Shown here in pieces: positions 7,401 through 15,326 of a stretch of DNA of 64,000 nucleotides. Position 1 is the stretch's first letter. Every line of letters begins with the position of its first letter. The notes under the pieces were generated by a model. That model was given only the letters and a program-made list of their open reading frames with translations. It was not told the DNA's origin and searched no databases. A program made the translations under genes and the position numbers. The DNA lies in NCBI RefSeq assembly GCF_013409365.1, contig NZ_JACCBA010000001.1, positions 6,696,001 to 6,760,000 on the forward strand, in the 5' to 3' direction. The DNA is from Actinomadura luteofluorescens. Its GTDB lineage: Bacteria > Actinomycetota > Actinomycetes > Streptosporangiales > Streptosporangiaceae.

Positions 7401-10400
7401 GTGCATATTCATGTCGCTTCGTCCTATTCGCTCCGGTTCGGTGTGGCGCCGCCCGCGGCGCTGGCGGAGCGCGCGGCGGTCCTCGGCATGGAGACGCTGG
7501 CGCTGACCGACCGCGACGGCCTGTACGGCGCCGTCCGGCACGTCCGGGCGTGCGCGGACGCGGGGATCGGCGCCGTCGTCGGAGCCGACCTCAGGGTCGC
7601 CTCCACCGGGGAGGAACGCGTCGTGGTCCTCGCCGAGGGCCGCGCCGGATGGCGGTCGCTGTGCCGGCTGGTGACCGCGGCGCACGCGGCGGGCGAGCGC
7701 GGCCGCCCGCTGGTGACCAGGGAGATGGTCGGCGCCCACGCCGAGGGACTCATCGTCCTGCTCGGCCCGGCGTCGGACGTCGGGCGGGCCCTCACCGGGC
7801 GGCGCCCGGACGTGGCGGCGGCCCGGCTGGCGGCCTGGCGCGCCACCGCCGAGACCGTGATCGAGATCGTCGATCACCGCGACAGGGGCGACGGCCCGCG
7901 GGCGGCGCGGATGCTCGCGCTCGCCCGCGAGGCCGGCGTGCCCGCCGTGCTCGGCAACGCCGTCCGCTACCTGGACCCGTCGGACCACCCGGTCGCGCAG
8001 GTCCTGGACGTGACGCGCCGCCTCGTCCCGCTCGACCGGCGGCACCTGGACGACCGCACCGGCCAGGCGTACCTGAAGTCGGTCCCCGAGATGCGCCGGG
8101 TCGCGGAGGGGATCTGCGGCCCGGACGGGGCGGAGGCGCTGCTCGCGGCCACCCGGCGGCTGTCGGAGCGCTGCGTCCTCGATCCCGGCCGCGACCTCGG
8201 CATGGACGAGGTCCACCTGCCGGCCGTCGACGGCGACCCGCACGCGCGGCTCGCCGCCCGGTGCGCCGACGGGATGGCGCGGCGCGGGCTCGACGGGTCG
8301 CGTGAGGCCGCGGCCCGGCTCGACCAGGAGCTCGGCGTGATCGGGCGCAAGGGCCTGGCGCCGTACTTCCTCACGGTCGCCGACGCCGCCGCGCTGATCA
8401 GGGCGCGCGGCATCCGCTGCGCGATCCGCGGCTCGGGCGCGGGCAGCCTGGTCAACTACCTGATCGGCATCGGCGACCTGGACCCGCTGCGGCACGACCT
8501 GGTGATGGAGAGGTTCCTCGCCGACAGCCGCGAGGGGCTGCCCGACATCGACCTGGACGTGGAGTCGGCCCGCCGGCTGGAGGCCTACCAGGCGCTGTTC
8601 GACCGGTTCGGCGCGGACGCCACGGCGTGCGTGTCGATGATGGAGACCTACCGGGCGCGCAGCGCGCTGCGCGACGTCGGCAACGCCGTCGGGCTCCCGC
8701 CGCACGAGATCGACGCCATCGCCAAGGCGTTCCCGCGGATCCGGGCGAACCAGATCCGCGCGGCGCTGGACGACCTGCCCGAGCTGCGGCAGAGCAACCT
8801 GGCGGCGGGGCGCCTGGAGGTGCTGTTCCGGATCGCCGAGCGCCTGGACGGGCTGCCCCGCCACATCGCCATGCACCCGTGCGGCGTCCTGCTGTCGAAC
8901 CCGGGCCTGCGGGACCGGACGCCGGTCGAGCGCGCCGCCGTGGGGTTCCCGATGAGCCAGTTCGACAAGGACGACGTCGAGGCGATGGGGCTGCTCAAAC
9001 TCGACGTGCTCGGCGTCCGGATGCAGTCGGCGATGGCGCACGCGGTGGCGGAGGCCGCCCGGGTCACGGGGGAGACGATCGCGCTGGAGGACATCCCGCG
9101 CGACGACCCCGCGACGTACGCGCTGGTGCGCACGTCCCGGACGCTCGGCTGCTTCCAGATCGAGTCGCCCGGCCAGCGGGAGCTGATCGGCCGGCTCCAG
9201 CCCCGCGACCTGGACGACCTGGTCATCGACATCTCGCTGTTCCGCCCCGGCCCCGTCAACTCCGACATGGTGACGCCGTTCCTGGAGGCCCGCGCCGGGA
9301 CCCGGGAGCCCGCCTACCCGCATCCCGACCTCGAACCGGCGCTGCGGGAGAGCCTCGGCGTGATCGTCTTCCACGAGCAGGTGCTGCGCGTCATCGACGT
9401 GATGACCGGATGCGGCCTGTCCAAGGCGGAGGCGGCGCGCCGGAGCCTGAACCACGAGCGGGGCCAGGCCGTGGTCGGCGCCTGGTTCCGGGAGCGGGCG
9501 CTGGCGCGCGGCTATGACGGGGCGACGGTCGAGCGCGTGTGGCGGATGCTGACCGCGTTCGGCGCGTTCGGCTTCTGCAAGGCCCACGCCGCGTCGTTCG
9601 CGCTGCCCACCTACCAGTCGGCCTGGCTGAAGCGGCACCACACGGCCGCCTTCTACGCCGGCGTCCTCACCCACGACCCCGGCATGTACCCCAAGCGGGT
9701 CATCCTCGACGACGCCCGGCACTTCGGCGTCCCGATCCTGCCGCTGGACGTCAACCGCTCGGACGCGGACTGGCGCGCCGAGCCCGTCCCGGCGGGCGGC
9801 CCGGCCGGGATCCGGGTCGCGCTGAGCGAGGTCAGGGGCATCTCCGACGCCGAGATCGGCAGGATCGCCGGGGCCCGGCCGTACCGGTCGCTGCCCGACT
9901 TCTGGCGCCGCGCCCGGGTCTCGCGGCCGATCGCCGAGCGGCTGGTCCTGGCGGGCGCGTTCGACGCCCTCCACGAGGGCGTCCCGCGCCGCGACCTGCT
10001 GTGCCGCGTCGGCGCCCTCGACCGGGTCACCGCCCGTCCCGCGCACGTCCCGGAGGGCCAGCTCCCCCTCGGCCGGGAGGACGGCGACGGGGACCTGACC
10101 GGCGTGGAGGCCGGCCTGGCGGAGGAGATCCCGGCGGGCGGGCTGCCGCCGATGACGCCCGCCGAGGTGGTCGAGGCGGAGCTGGACATCCTGGGCATGG
10201 ACGTGAGCCGGCACGTCATGACCTTCTACGCCGGGCTGCTCGCCGGGCTCGGCGCCGTCCGCGCCGCCGACCTGCCGGGACGTCCGGACAAGAGCGAGGT
10301 CCTGGTCGCCGGGGTCAAGGTGGCGACGCAGACCCCGGCGGTCAGGTCGGGGCAGCGCGTCATCTTCGCCACTTTGGACGACGCGACCGGCCCGGTCGAC

Positions 10401-10763
10401 CTCACGTTCTTCGAGTCGGTGCAGGACCGCTGCGCCGCCACCGTGTTCGGCTCCTGGCTGCTCGTCGCCCGGGGCCGGCTCCGCCGCGCCGGCGACCGCG
10501 CCGTCTCGATCACCGCGAACGCCTGCTGGGATCTGAACGCCCTGCACGAGGAGTGGCGCCGCGGCGGCCCGGACGCCGTCCGGGCGGCCATGGCGGGCCC
10601 GCCCGGCCGGGGGCGTCCGGTGGGCCGCCGCATCGTCCAGCCCACGGGCTTCGCGATGTCGCCGTACTCCGACATCGGCCACGCAGGCCCGGCCGTCAGG
10701 CGCCCGCCGCGCACCGCCCTCTGGCACACCAGCCAGGGAAGCTCCGGCCCCACCCCTACCTGA
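7401..10763 (+). CDS. dnaE2: Error-prone DNA polymerase DnaE2 (ImuC)
   Basis: This is a 1120-residue C-family polymerase of the DnaE2/ImuC branch used for damage-induced translesion synthesis. It has an N-terminal PHP domain beginning HIHVASSYS. The palm catalytic motif PDIDLD...RR is near residue 380, and the finger/little-finger regions include CRIRGSGAGSLVNY-like and FGFCKAHAASFA segments. A helix-hairpin-helix and an OB-fold region (VAGVKVATQTP, LDDATGPVDLTFFE) follow. The C-terminal tail (SPYSDI...LWHTSQGSSG) resembles the DnaE2-specific tail. The GTG start at 7401 lies 1 nt after the DUF6504 stop. No imuA' or imuB homologue is adjacent. SOS control is implied by the LexA box at 7057. 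Confidence 0.92.
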   Translation: MHIHVASSYSLRFGVAPPAALAERAAVLGMETLALTDRDGLYGAVRHVRACADAGIGAVVGADLRVASTGEERVVVLAEGRAGWRSLCRLVTAAHAAGERGRPLVTREMVGAHAEGLIVLLGPASDVGRALTGRRPDVAAARLAAWRATAETVIEIVDHRDRGDGPRAARMLALAREAGVPAVLGNAVRYLDPSDHPVAQVLDVTRRLVPLDRRHLDDRTGQAYLKSVPEMRRVAEGICGPDGAEALLAATRRLSERCVLDPGRDLGMDEVHLPAVDGDPHARLAARCADGMARRGLDGSREAAARLDQELGVIGRKGLAPYFLTVADAAALIRARGIRCAIRGSGAGSLVNYLIGIGDLDPLRHDLVMERFLADSREGLPDIDLDVESARRLEAYQALFDRFGADATACVSMMETYRARSALRDVGNAVGLPPHEIDAIAKAFPRIRANQIRAALDDLPELRQSNLAAGRLEVLFRIAERLDGLPRHIAMHPCGVLLSNPGLRDRTPVERAAVGFPMSQFDKDDVEAMGLLKLDVLGVRMQSAMAHAVAEAARVTGETIALEDIPRDDPATYALVRTSRTLGCFQIESPGQRELIGRLQPRDLDDLVIDISLFRPGPVNSDMVTPFLEARAGTREPAYPHPDLEPALRESLGVIVFHEQVLRVIDVMTGCGLSKAEAARRSLNHERGQAVVGAWFRERALARGYDGATVERVWRMLTAFGAFGFCKAHAASFALPTYQSAWLKRHHTAAFYAGVLTHDPGMYPKRVILDDARHFGVPILPLDVNRSDADWRAEPVPAGGPAGIRVALSEVRGISDAEIGRIAGARPYRSLPDFWRRARVSRPIAERLVLAGAFDALHEGVPRRDLLCRVGALDRVTARPAHVPEGQLPLGREDGDGDLTGVEAGLAEEIPAGGLPPMTPAEVVEAELDILGMDVSRHVMTFYAGLLAGLGAVRAADLPGRPDKSEVLVAGVKVATQTPAVRSGQRVIFATLDDATGPVDLTFFESVQDRCAATVFGSWLLVARGRLRRAGDRAVSITANACWDLNALHEEWRRGGPDAVRAAMAGPPGRGRPVGRRIVQPTGFAMSPYSDIGHAGPAVRRPPRTALWHTSQGSSGPTPT

Positions 10764-10778
10764 TCCGGTCCGAACCGG

Positions 10779-11453
10779 TCACCGGGTGATCTGGATCCGG
10801 GTGATCTGGAAGACGGTGGCCATGCACAGGGCGGCGGCCAGAGCCTGGAAGGCGGCCGCGGCCACGCCGACGTGCACGTCGAGGCGGGCGTCGGCGAGGG
10901 TCTCGACGCTGCCGTGCGCGAACACGCGGCCGAGGACGAGGCCGAGCAGGGCGCACGCCCACCAGCCCACGACGACGAGCCCGGCCGCCTGGCGCTCGGC
11001 CGTCCGGTACCGGCCGCTGTTCACCCACACCTCGTAGACCATCCGGGGCGGCAGCCACAGGTTGACGACCGGGAGGAACCAGCCGAGCAGCACCCAGGCG
11101 CGGTGGTGGCGGTGCGGGCCGGGGGACTGGTGGAACGCCCGCCACAGCCAGGTCAGGTACAGCAGGCCGGTGACCGCCGCCATGATCGTGCCGATCGTGA
11201 ACACGTCCGCGTAGGGCGCGAGGGCCTTGCCGGTGGCGGCGGCGTCGTAGCTGTCGTGCGTCGCGCCGTGCAGCGGGCGCGCCAGCCTGAGCAGGCTGAT
11301 CCCCGAGCCGAGGGCCACGAACGCGTTGAAGCCGAGCAGCATGAACACGGCCACGCCGACGGCGCGGAAGTCGCGGCGCCGCGCCCACGCGCCGCAGGCC
11401 GGGCACCGGTCGACCTCGGTCGGGATGATGTCGCCGCACAACGCACACGGCAT
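10779..11453 (-). CDS. DUF4328 membrane protein with N-terminal zinc ribbon
   Basis: This is a 224-residue integral membrane protein. It opens with a small zinc ribbon (CALCGDIIP...CPACGAW, residues 3-25), followed by several hydrophobic helices. The region LTWLWRAFHQ...WVLLGWFLPVVNLWLPP followed by MVYEVW is the signature of DUF4328, a family of actinobacterial membrane proteins without assigned function. The start is supported by GGGGAGG. It is convergent with dnaE2, separated by only 15 bp with no clear terminator. Confidence 0.85.
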   Translation of the reverse strand: MPCALCGDIIPTEVDRCPACGAWARRRDFRAVGVAVFMLLGFNAFVALGSGISLLRLARPLHGATHDSYDAAATGKALAPYADVFTIGTIMAAVTGLLYLTWLWRAFHQSPGPHRHHRAWVLLGWFLPVVNLWLPPRMVYEVWVNSGRYRTAERQAAGLVVVGWWACALLGLVLGRVFAHGSVETLADARLDVHVGVAAAAFQALAAALCMATVFQITRIQITR

Positions 11454-11549
11454 GATCCACCTCCCCAGGGCCTTTGCTGTTGGCTGTTTTGGATACTACG
11501 TACGTTTGACTGGCACGGCCCAACGGGAGTTCAGGCCCTTACAGGATCG

Positions 11550-11897
11550 TCACATGTGAAATACGAGCCATGTCGCCGCGCCCGTCGCGGCCGAGACCGC
11601 GGCGGCCCAGGCGGCGAGGCGCCCGAGGCCGCCTGTGGACAGCAGCCGCTCGGGACGGAACCCGGTCACCACCAGCAGCGCCCACCATTCGGCGGTCAGC
11701 GCGATCGTCGCGTACAGCGACCCGAGGCCGATCAGGGCGAAGAACAGGACGGTGCCCGCCGGGGTCGCGACGTGCGCGAACAGGGCGGGGCCCCGTGCCG
11801 GTCCGTGCAGGCCCCGCCGCAGGGCCAGCAGGACGGCGCCCCAGCCCACGGCGAACAGCACCCACACGACCAGCACGGTCACGGGCAGTCCGTTCAA
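11550..11897 (-). CDS. Hypothetical membrane protein (115 aa)
   Basis: This is a small protein with three or four predicted membrane helices (about residues 5-25, 42-62, 65-82, 92-112) and no recognisable family. It would start at TTG with GGAG a few bases upstream. It ends in LVFHM just before the promoter area of the DUF4328 gene. Transcription is co-directional with the two-component genes upstream at 11970-13836, 72 bp away, so it may be part of that operon. Confidence 0.6.
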   Translation of the reverse strand: MNGLPVTVLVVWVLFAVGWGAVLLALRRGLHGPARGPALFAHVATPAGTVLFFALIGLGSLYATIALTAEWWALLVVTGFRPERLLSTGGLGRLAAWAAAVSAATGAATWLVFHM

Positions 11898-11969
11898 CGA
11901 CTCCGGTGCCAGTGCCGAGCCTCCCCCGTCTTCCGTCCCTTCCCCGTCCGCGTTCCCTCGCCGAGGCCG

Positions 11970-12617
11970 TCAGGTCATGAGGCCCGACTCCCAGGCCCAT
12001 GCGGCCGTCGCGACCCGGTTCCGCGTGTCCAGCTTGCGGTTGACGCTGCCGAGGTGCGTCTTGACCGTGGAGAGCGACACGTACAGCTCCGCGGCGATCT
12101 CCTCGTTCGTCCGGCCGCGCGCGACGAGCCTGACCACGTCCAGCTCCCGTTCGGTGAGCGGCTCGCGCGGCCGGACGGGTCGCGCGGGCGGCCTGGCCAG
12201 GTGCTCCAGCAGCCGGACGGTGACGGACGGCGACACCAGCGACCCGCCGTTCGCCGCCGCGCGGACGGCCTCCACCAGCAGCGCGGGCCCGCTGTCCTTC
12301 AGCAGGAACCCGACCGCGCCGCCGCGCAGCGCGCCGTAGACGTACTCGTCCATGTCGAACGTCGTGACGATCACGACGCGGGGCGGGTCGGGGACGCCCG
12401 GCCCGGCGAGGGCGCGGGTCGCCTCCAGCCCGTCCATCCGCGGCATCCGGATGTCGAACAGGCACACCTCGGGACGCAGGCGGCGGGCCAGCGCGACGGC
12501 CTCGGCGCCGTCGGCGGCCTCCCCGACCACCTCCATGTCGGGCTGCGAGTCGACGATCATCCGGAACCCGGTCCGGACCATCTGCTGGTCGTCGGCGATC
12601 AGTACGCGGATGGTCAC
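11970..12617 (-). CDS. NarL/FixJ-type response regulator
   Basis: This is a 215-residue two-component response regulator. The receiver domain (about 3-120) has the acidic pair Asp9-Asp10, phospho-acceptor Asp55 in LFDIRMP, a Thr in VIVTTFD and Lys in FLLKDSGP. The C-terminal LuxR-type HTH (about 145-205) carries LTERELDVVRLVARGRTNEEIA and VSLSTVKTHL. The start is GTG. It is 25 bp downstream of the sensor kinase gene and surely its partner. Targets are unknown; a divergent promoter region lies at 13837-14114 upstream of the pair. Confidence 0.95.
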   Translation of the reverse strand: MTIRVLIADDQQMVRTGFRMIVDSQPDMEVVGEAADGAEAVALARRLRPEVCLFDIRMPRMDGLEATRALAGPGVPDPPRVVIVTTFDMDEYVYGALRGGAVGFLLKDSGPALLVEAVRAAANGGSLVSPSVTVRLLEHLARPPARPVRPREPLTERELDVVRLVARGRTNEEIAAELYVSLSTVKTHLGSVNRKLDTRNRVATAAWAWESGLMT

Positions 12618-12642
12618 CCTGCCGATTGTGTCGCATCACCGG

Positions 12643-13836
12643 TTATCCGTCCGAAACGGGGAGCCGTGCGACGACCTCCCACCCGCCCTCGGGGCGCGGG
12701 CCCGCGTGCAGCCGCCCGCCGAGAGCGCCGACCCGCTCACCCAGCCCGGTGAGCCCGAACCCGCCGGACGGCAGCCGCCGGCCGCCGCGCCCACGCCCGT
12801 CGTCCCGCACGGCGACCTCGACGTCGCCTCCGACCCGCGCGAGCGTGACCCGCACGGACGCGGCGTCGGCGGCATGCTTGCGGACGTTGGTCAGCGCCTC
12901 CTGCACGACGCGGTGCGCGGACGCCGCGACCTCCGGCGGAAGCGTCCCGAGGCCGGGCTCCAGCGTGAGCGCGGCCGGCGGGTGGGTGAACCCCTCGACG
13001 AGGTCCCTGAGCCGCGCGATGTCACCGAGCGGACGGGTACTGGAGCCGCCGTCCGGGACGGCCTCCCCGTCCGCGGCGTCGACGTTCTGGGCGTCGCGCA
13101 GCAGCCCGACCATGCGCCGCATCGACGTGAGCGCCTCGGTGCCGGCCTTCTCGATCTCGCCGAGCATCCGGTCGAGCTGCTCCTGCGTCTGCGCGGCGCC
13201 GGACCCGGCCGTGAACCTCGCCGCCTGCGCCTGGACGACGATGCCGGTCACATGGTGGGCGACGAAGTCGTGCAGGTCGCGGGCCAGTTCCAGCCGCTCG
13301 TCGCGCCGCGCCGACGCCAGCGACCTGGCCCGCCGCGCGTCCAGCGCCCGCAGGTAGAGGCCGACGCCGAGCGCGATCGCCACGGTGATGCCGAGCGGCG
13401 CGGTGAACAGCGCCGCCGCGATCGGCGACCAGCGCAGCGGGGTCGCCAGGATCGCCGCGCCGAGCAGGACCGCGATGGGGACGAGCCGGTCGCGACGGGC
13501 CTTCCACACCACCCGCGCGATGACGATCAGCAGGCCGCCGATCTCCGCGAACAGGCTCGGGGCGCCGGCCTCGGGCCGGACCACCGTGCCGAGGCACAGG
13601 GTGCTGAGCGCCGACAGCGCCCCCGCCCCGGCCGCCCACACCAGGAAGCCGCGCCCGGAGACCGCAGCGAAGTTGGCCACCGCCGCGACGAACACCATCC
13701 ACAGGGCGGAGGGGTCCCCGATCCCGGCGGCCGTGCACGCCAGCAGGTACAGGCACGCGAACCCGGCGTACGCCGCGCGCACCACGCAGCCGCCCACCGA
13801 ATGGATGCGATCCAGCCGTGCCCCAACGTCACTCAC
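12643..13836 (-). CDS. Two-component sensor histidine kinase (HisKA_3 / NarX-like)
   Basis: This is a 397-residue sensor kinase. The N-terminal half holds about five or six membrane helices with little extracellular sequence. The dimerisation/phosphotransfer HisKA_3 motif has phospho-acceptor His189 in ELARDLHDFVAHH. An HATPase_c domain follows, with VVQEALTNVRKHA (N box), a DDGRG G1 box and GFGLTGLGERV. The GTG at 13836 is chosen; upstream in-frame codons encode an arginine-rich, non-conserved stretch. It is in an operon with the response regulator. The membrane-embedded sensing region suggests detection of cell-envelope or lipid-soluble signals, which is inference. Confidence 0.93.
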   Translation of the reverse strand: MSDVGARLDRIHSVGGCVVRAAYAGFACLYLLACTAAGIGDPSALWMVFVAAVANFAAVSGRGFLVWAAGAGALSALSTLCLGTVVRPEAGAPSLFAEIGGLLIVIARVVWKARRDRLVPIAVLLGAAILATPLRWSPIAAALFTAPLGITVAIALGVGLYLRALDARRARSLASARRDERLELARDLHDFVAHHVTGIVVQAQAARFTAGSGAAQTQEQLDRMLGEIEKAGTEALTSMRRMVGLLRDAQNVDAADGEAVPDGGSSTRPLGDIARLRDLVEGFTHPPAALTLEPGLGTLPPEVAASAHRVVQEALTNVRKHAADAASVRVTLARVGGDVEVAVRDDGRGRGGRRLPSGGFGLTGLGERVGALGGRLHAGPRPEGGWEVVARLPVSDG

Positions 13837-14114
13837 GCTCAGGCAGCGTACGACCCGACGCGCACCACGGAATCGACCATTCGGCCGATCCCACCACCGG
13901 AGACGCCTCCACGCCCGATGCGGGCGCCCGCCGCGCCGGTCCACTGTTGCGCTCTGTGATCGCTGAGCCTGCTCCGGAGTCCCGGTCTGCTCGAATAAAG
14001 GTTCGAGAATGTCAGACCCTCCGCGTAGCGTTGACCTTGTGATTCGGGAGACATCGGGAACAGATGTCGAACCGGATCGCTTTCAACGACGTACCTAGGG
14101 GTATGTGACAGACG

Positions 14115-14372
14115 GTGGCGCTCGCACAGGCGCGGCCCCACCGGGCGAAGGAAGGGGCGTTGGCAGTGAGCGCAGCGACCGGCACGTTCCATCTCACCCA
14201 CCCGCGGCTGTACGGGCCCGCCGAGCGGACCGTCGTGGAGCCGTGGCTCACCGAGCTCTCCCATGCGACGCTGAACGCCTACGCCGAGACCGCGCCCCCG
14301 CTTGCGGCGGTCGAGGCCCTGCCGGTGCGTGTGCAGCCCCTGCCCGCCCGCCGCATCGCCGTGGCGGCCTGA
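14115..14372 (+). CDS. Small hypothetical protein (68-85 aa)
   Basis: This is a short plus-strand gene of unknown function. Two GTG starts are possible: 14115 (85 aa), or 14166 (68 aa), the latter following a GGAAGGGG stretch and therefore more likely. The protein begins SAATGTFHL in the short form and has a YGPAERTVVEPWLTELSHATL segment followed by an Ala/Pro-rich tail. No domain is recognisable. A strong terminator follows at 14386, supporting a genuine short transcription unit. Confidence 0.5.
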   Translation: MALAQARPHRAKEGALAVSAATGTFHLTHPRLYGPAERTVVEPWLTELSHATLNAYAETAPPLAAVEALPVRVQPLPARRIAVAA

Positions 14373-14385
14373 CACGAACCACCGG

Positions 14386-14419
14386 AAAGGGATCGAGGCC
14401 GGTGCCTCGATCCCTTTTC
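14386..14419 (+). terminator. Rho-independent terminator
   Basis: A perfect 14-bp stem (AAAGGGATCGAGGC with its complement) encloses a CGGT loop and ends in TTTT. It lies just after the small ORF at 14115-14372 and isolates it from the methyltransferase gene. Confidence 0.9.
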
Positions 14420-14451
14420 TCATGCCTCTATGTCTCACATATTGATACACA

Positions 14452-14482
14452 CTTCTCAAAATCTGAGAAGCCGTCGTACGGT
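14452..14482 (+). promoter_or_regulatory. Palindromic operator and putative promoter of methyltransferase gene
   Basis: CTTCTCA (14452-14458) and its exact complement TGAGAAG (14464-14470) form an inverted repeat with a 5-nt spacer. It overlaps a weak -35 candidate (14453-14458), 18 bp before a TACGGT -10 candidate (14477-14482). The local AT-richness is unusual here and suggests a repressor site. The cognate regulator is unknown. Confidence 0.45.
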
Positions 14483-14512
14483 GAGGGCACCGGACACAGA
14501 GAGGTGATCCCC

Positions 14513-15313
14513 ATGACCGCGAAGGCGACCTACACCCACGGCCACCACGAGAGCGTCCTCAGCTCGCACCAGTGGCGCACGGTCGAGAACTCCGCCGCCC
14601 ACCTGGTCGGGCACCTGCGGCCCGGCCTGTCGGTGCTGGACGTCGGCTGCGGGCCGGGGACCATCACCGCCGGGATCGCCGAACGCGTCGCGCCGGGCCG
14701 CGTCGTCGCCGCCGACTCCGCCGAGGCCGTCCTGGACGAGGCCCGCCGGAACACCGCCTCGCTGGACAACGTCGAGTTCGCGGTCGCCGACGTCCACGCC
14801 CTCGACCATCCCGACGGCACGTTCGACGTCGTCCACGCCCACCAGGTCCTGCAGCACGTCGGCGACCCCGTCCAGGCGCTGCGGGAGATGCGCCGCGTGG
14901 CCCGGCCCGGAGGGATCGTCGCCGTGCGCGAGGCCGACTTCGGCACGATGGCCTGGTACCCGGACCCGCCCGGCATGGACGCCTGGCTGCCGATCTACTA
15001 CAAGGTCGCGCGCGGCAACGGCGGCGAGCCCGACGCCGGCCGCCGCCTGGTCTCCTGGGCGCGCGCCGCCGGGTTCACCGACGTCACCGCGTCCGCCTCC
15101 GCCTGGTGCTACGCCACCCCGCAGGAGCGCGAGTGGTGGAGCGAGTCGTGGGGCGGCCGCCTGATCAGGTCGTCGGTCGCCGACCACGCCGTCGCCGGCG
15201 GCCACGCCACCCGCGCCGAACTCCAGCGCGTCTACGAGGGCTGGAAGGCGTGGGCCGCCGCCGAGGACGGCTGGTACTCCGTCACCCACGGCGAGATCAT
15301 CTGCCGCGCCTGA
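14513..15313 (+). CDS. Class I SAM-dependent methyltransferase
   Basis: This is a 266-residue methyltransferase of the UbiE/Methyltransf_11 type. The SAM-binding glycine motif VLDVGCGPGTIT lies at about residues 42-53, followed by an acidic motif II (VVAADSAEAVL) and a DVVHAHQVLQHVGDP motif, then LREMRRVARPGGIVAVRE. The start has a GAGAGGTG Shine-Dalgarno. The substrate is unknown; many neighbours of this type act on small molecules. It is convergent with the thiamine-diphosphate enzyme, 13 bp away. Confidence 0.9.
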   Translation: MTAKATYTHGHHESVLSSHQWRTVENSAAHLVGHLRPGLSVLDVGCGPGTITAGIAERVAPGRVVAADSAEAVLDEARRNTASLDNVEFAVADVHALDHPDGTFDVVHAHQVLQHVGDPVQALREMRRVARPGGIVAVREADFGTMAWYPDPPGMDAWLPIYYKVARGNGGEPDAGRRLVSWARAAGFTDVTASASAWCYATPQEREWWSESWGGRLIRSSVADHAVAGGHATRAELQRVYEGWKAWAAAEDGWYSVTHGEIICRA

Positions 15314-15326
15314 CCGCCCGGGGCCG

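Noticed and set aside
7236..10727. 1163-codon open frame antisense to dnaE2
   Set aside because: Third-position GC bias keeps antisense frames open; the predicted product is low-complexity and the plus strand encodes an unmistakable DnaE2.
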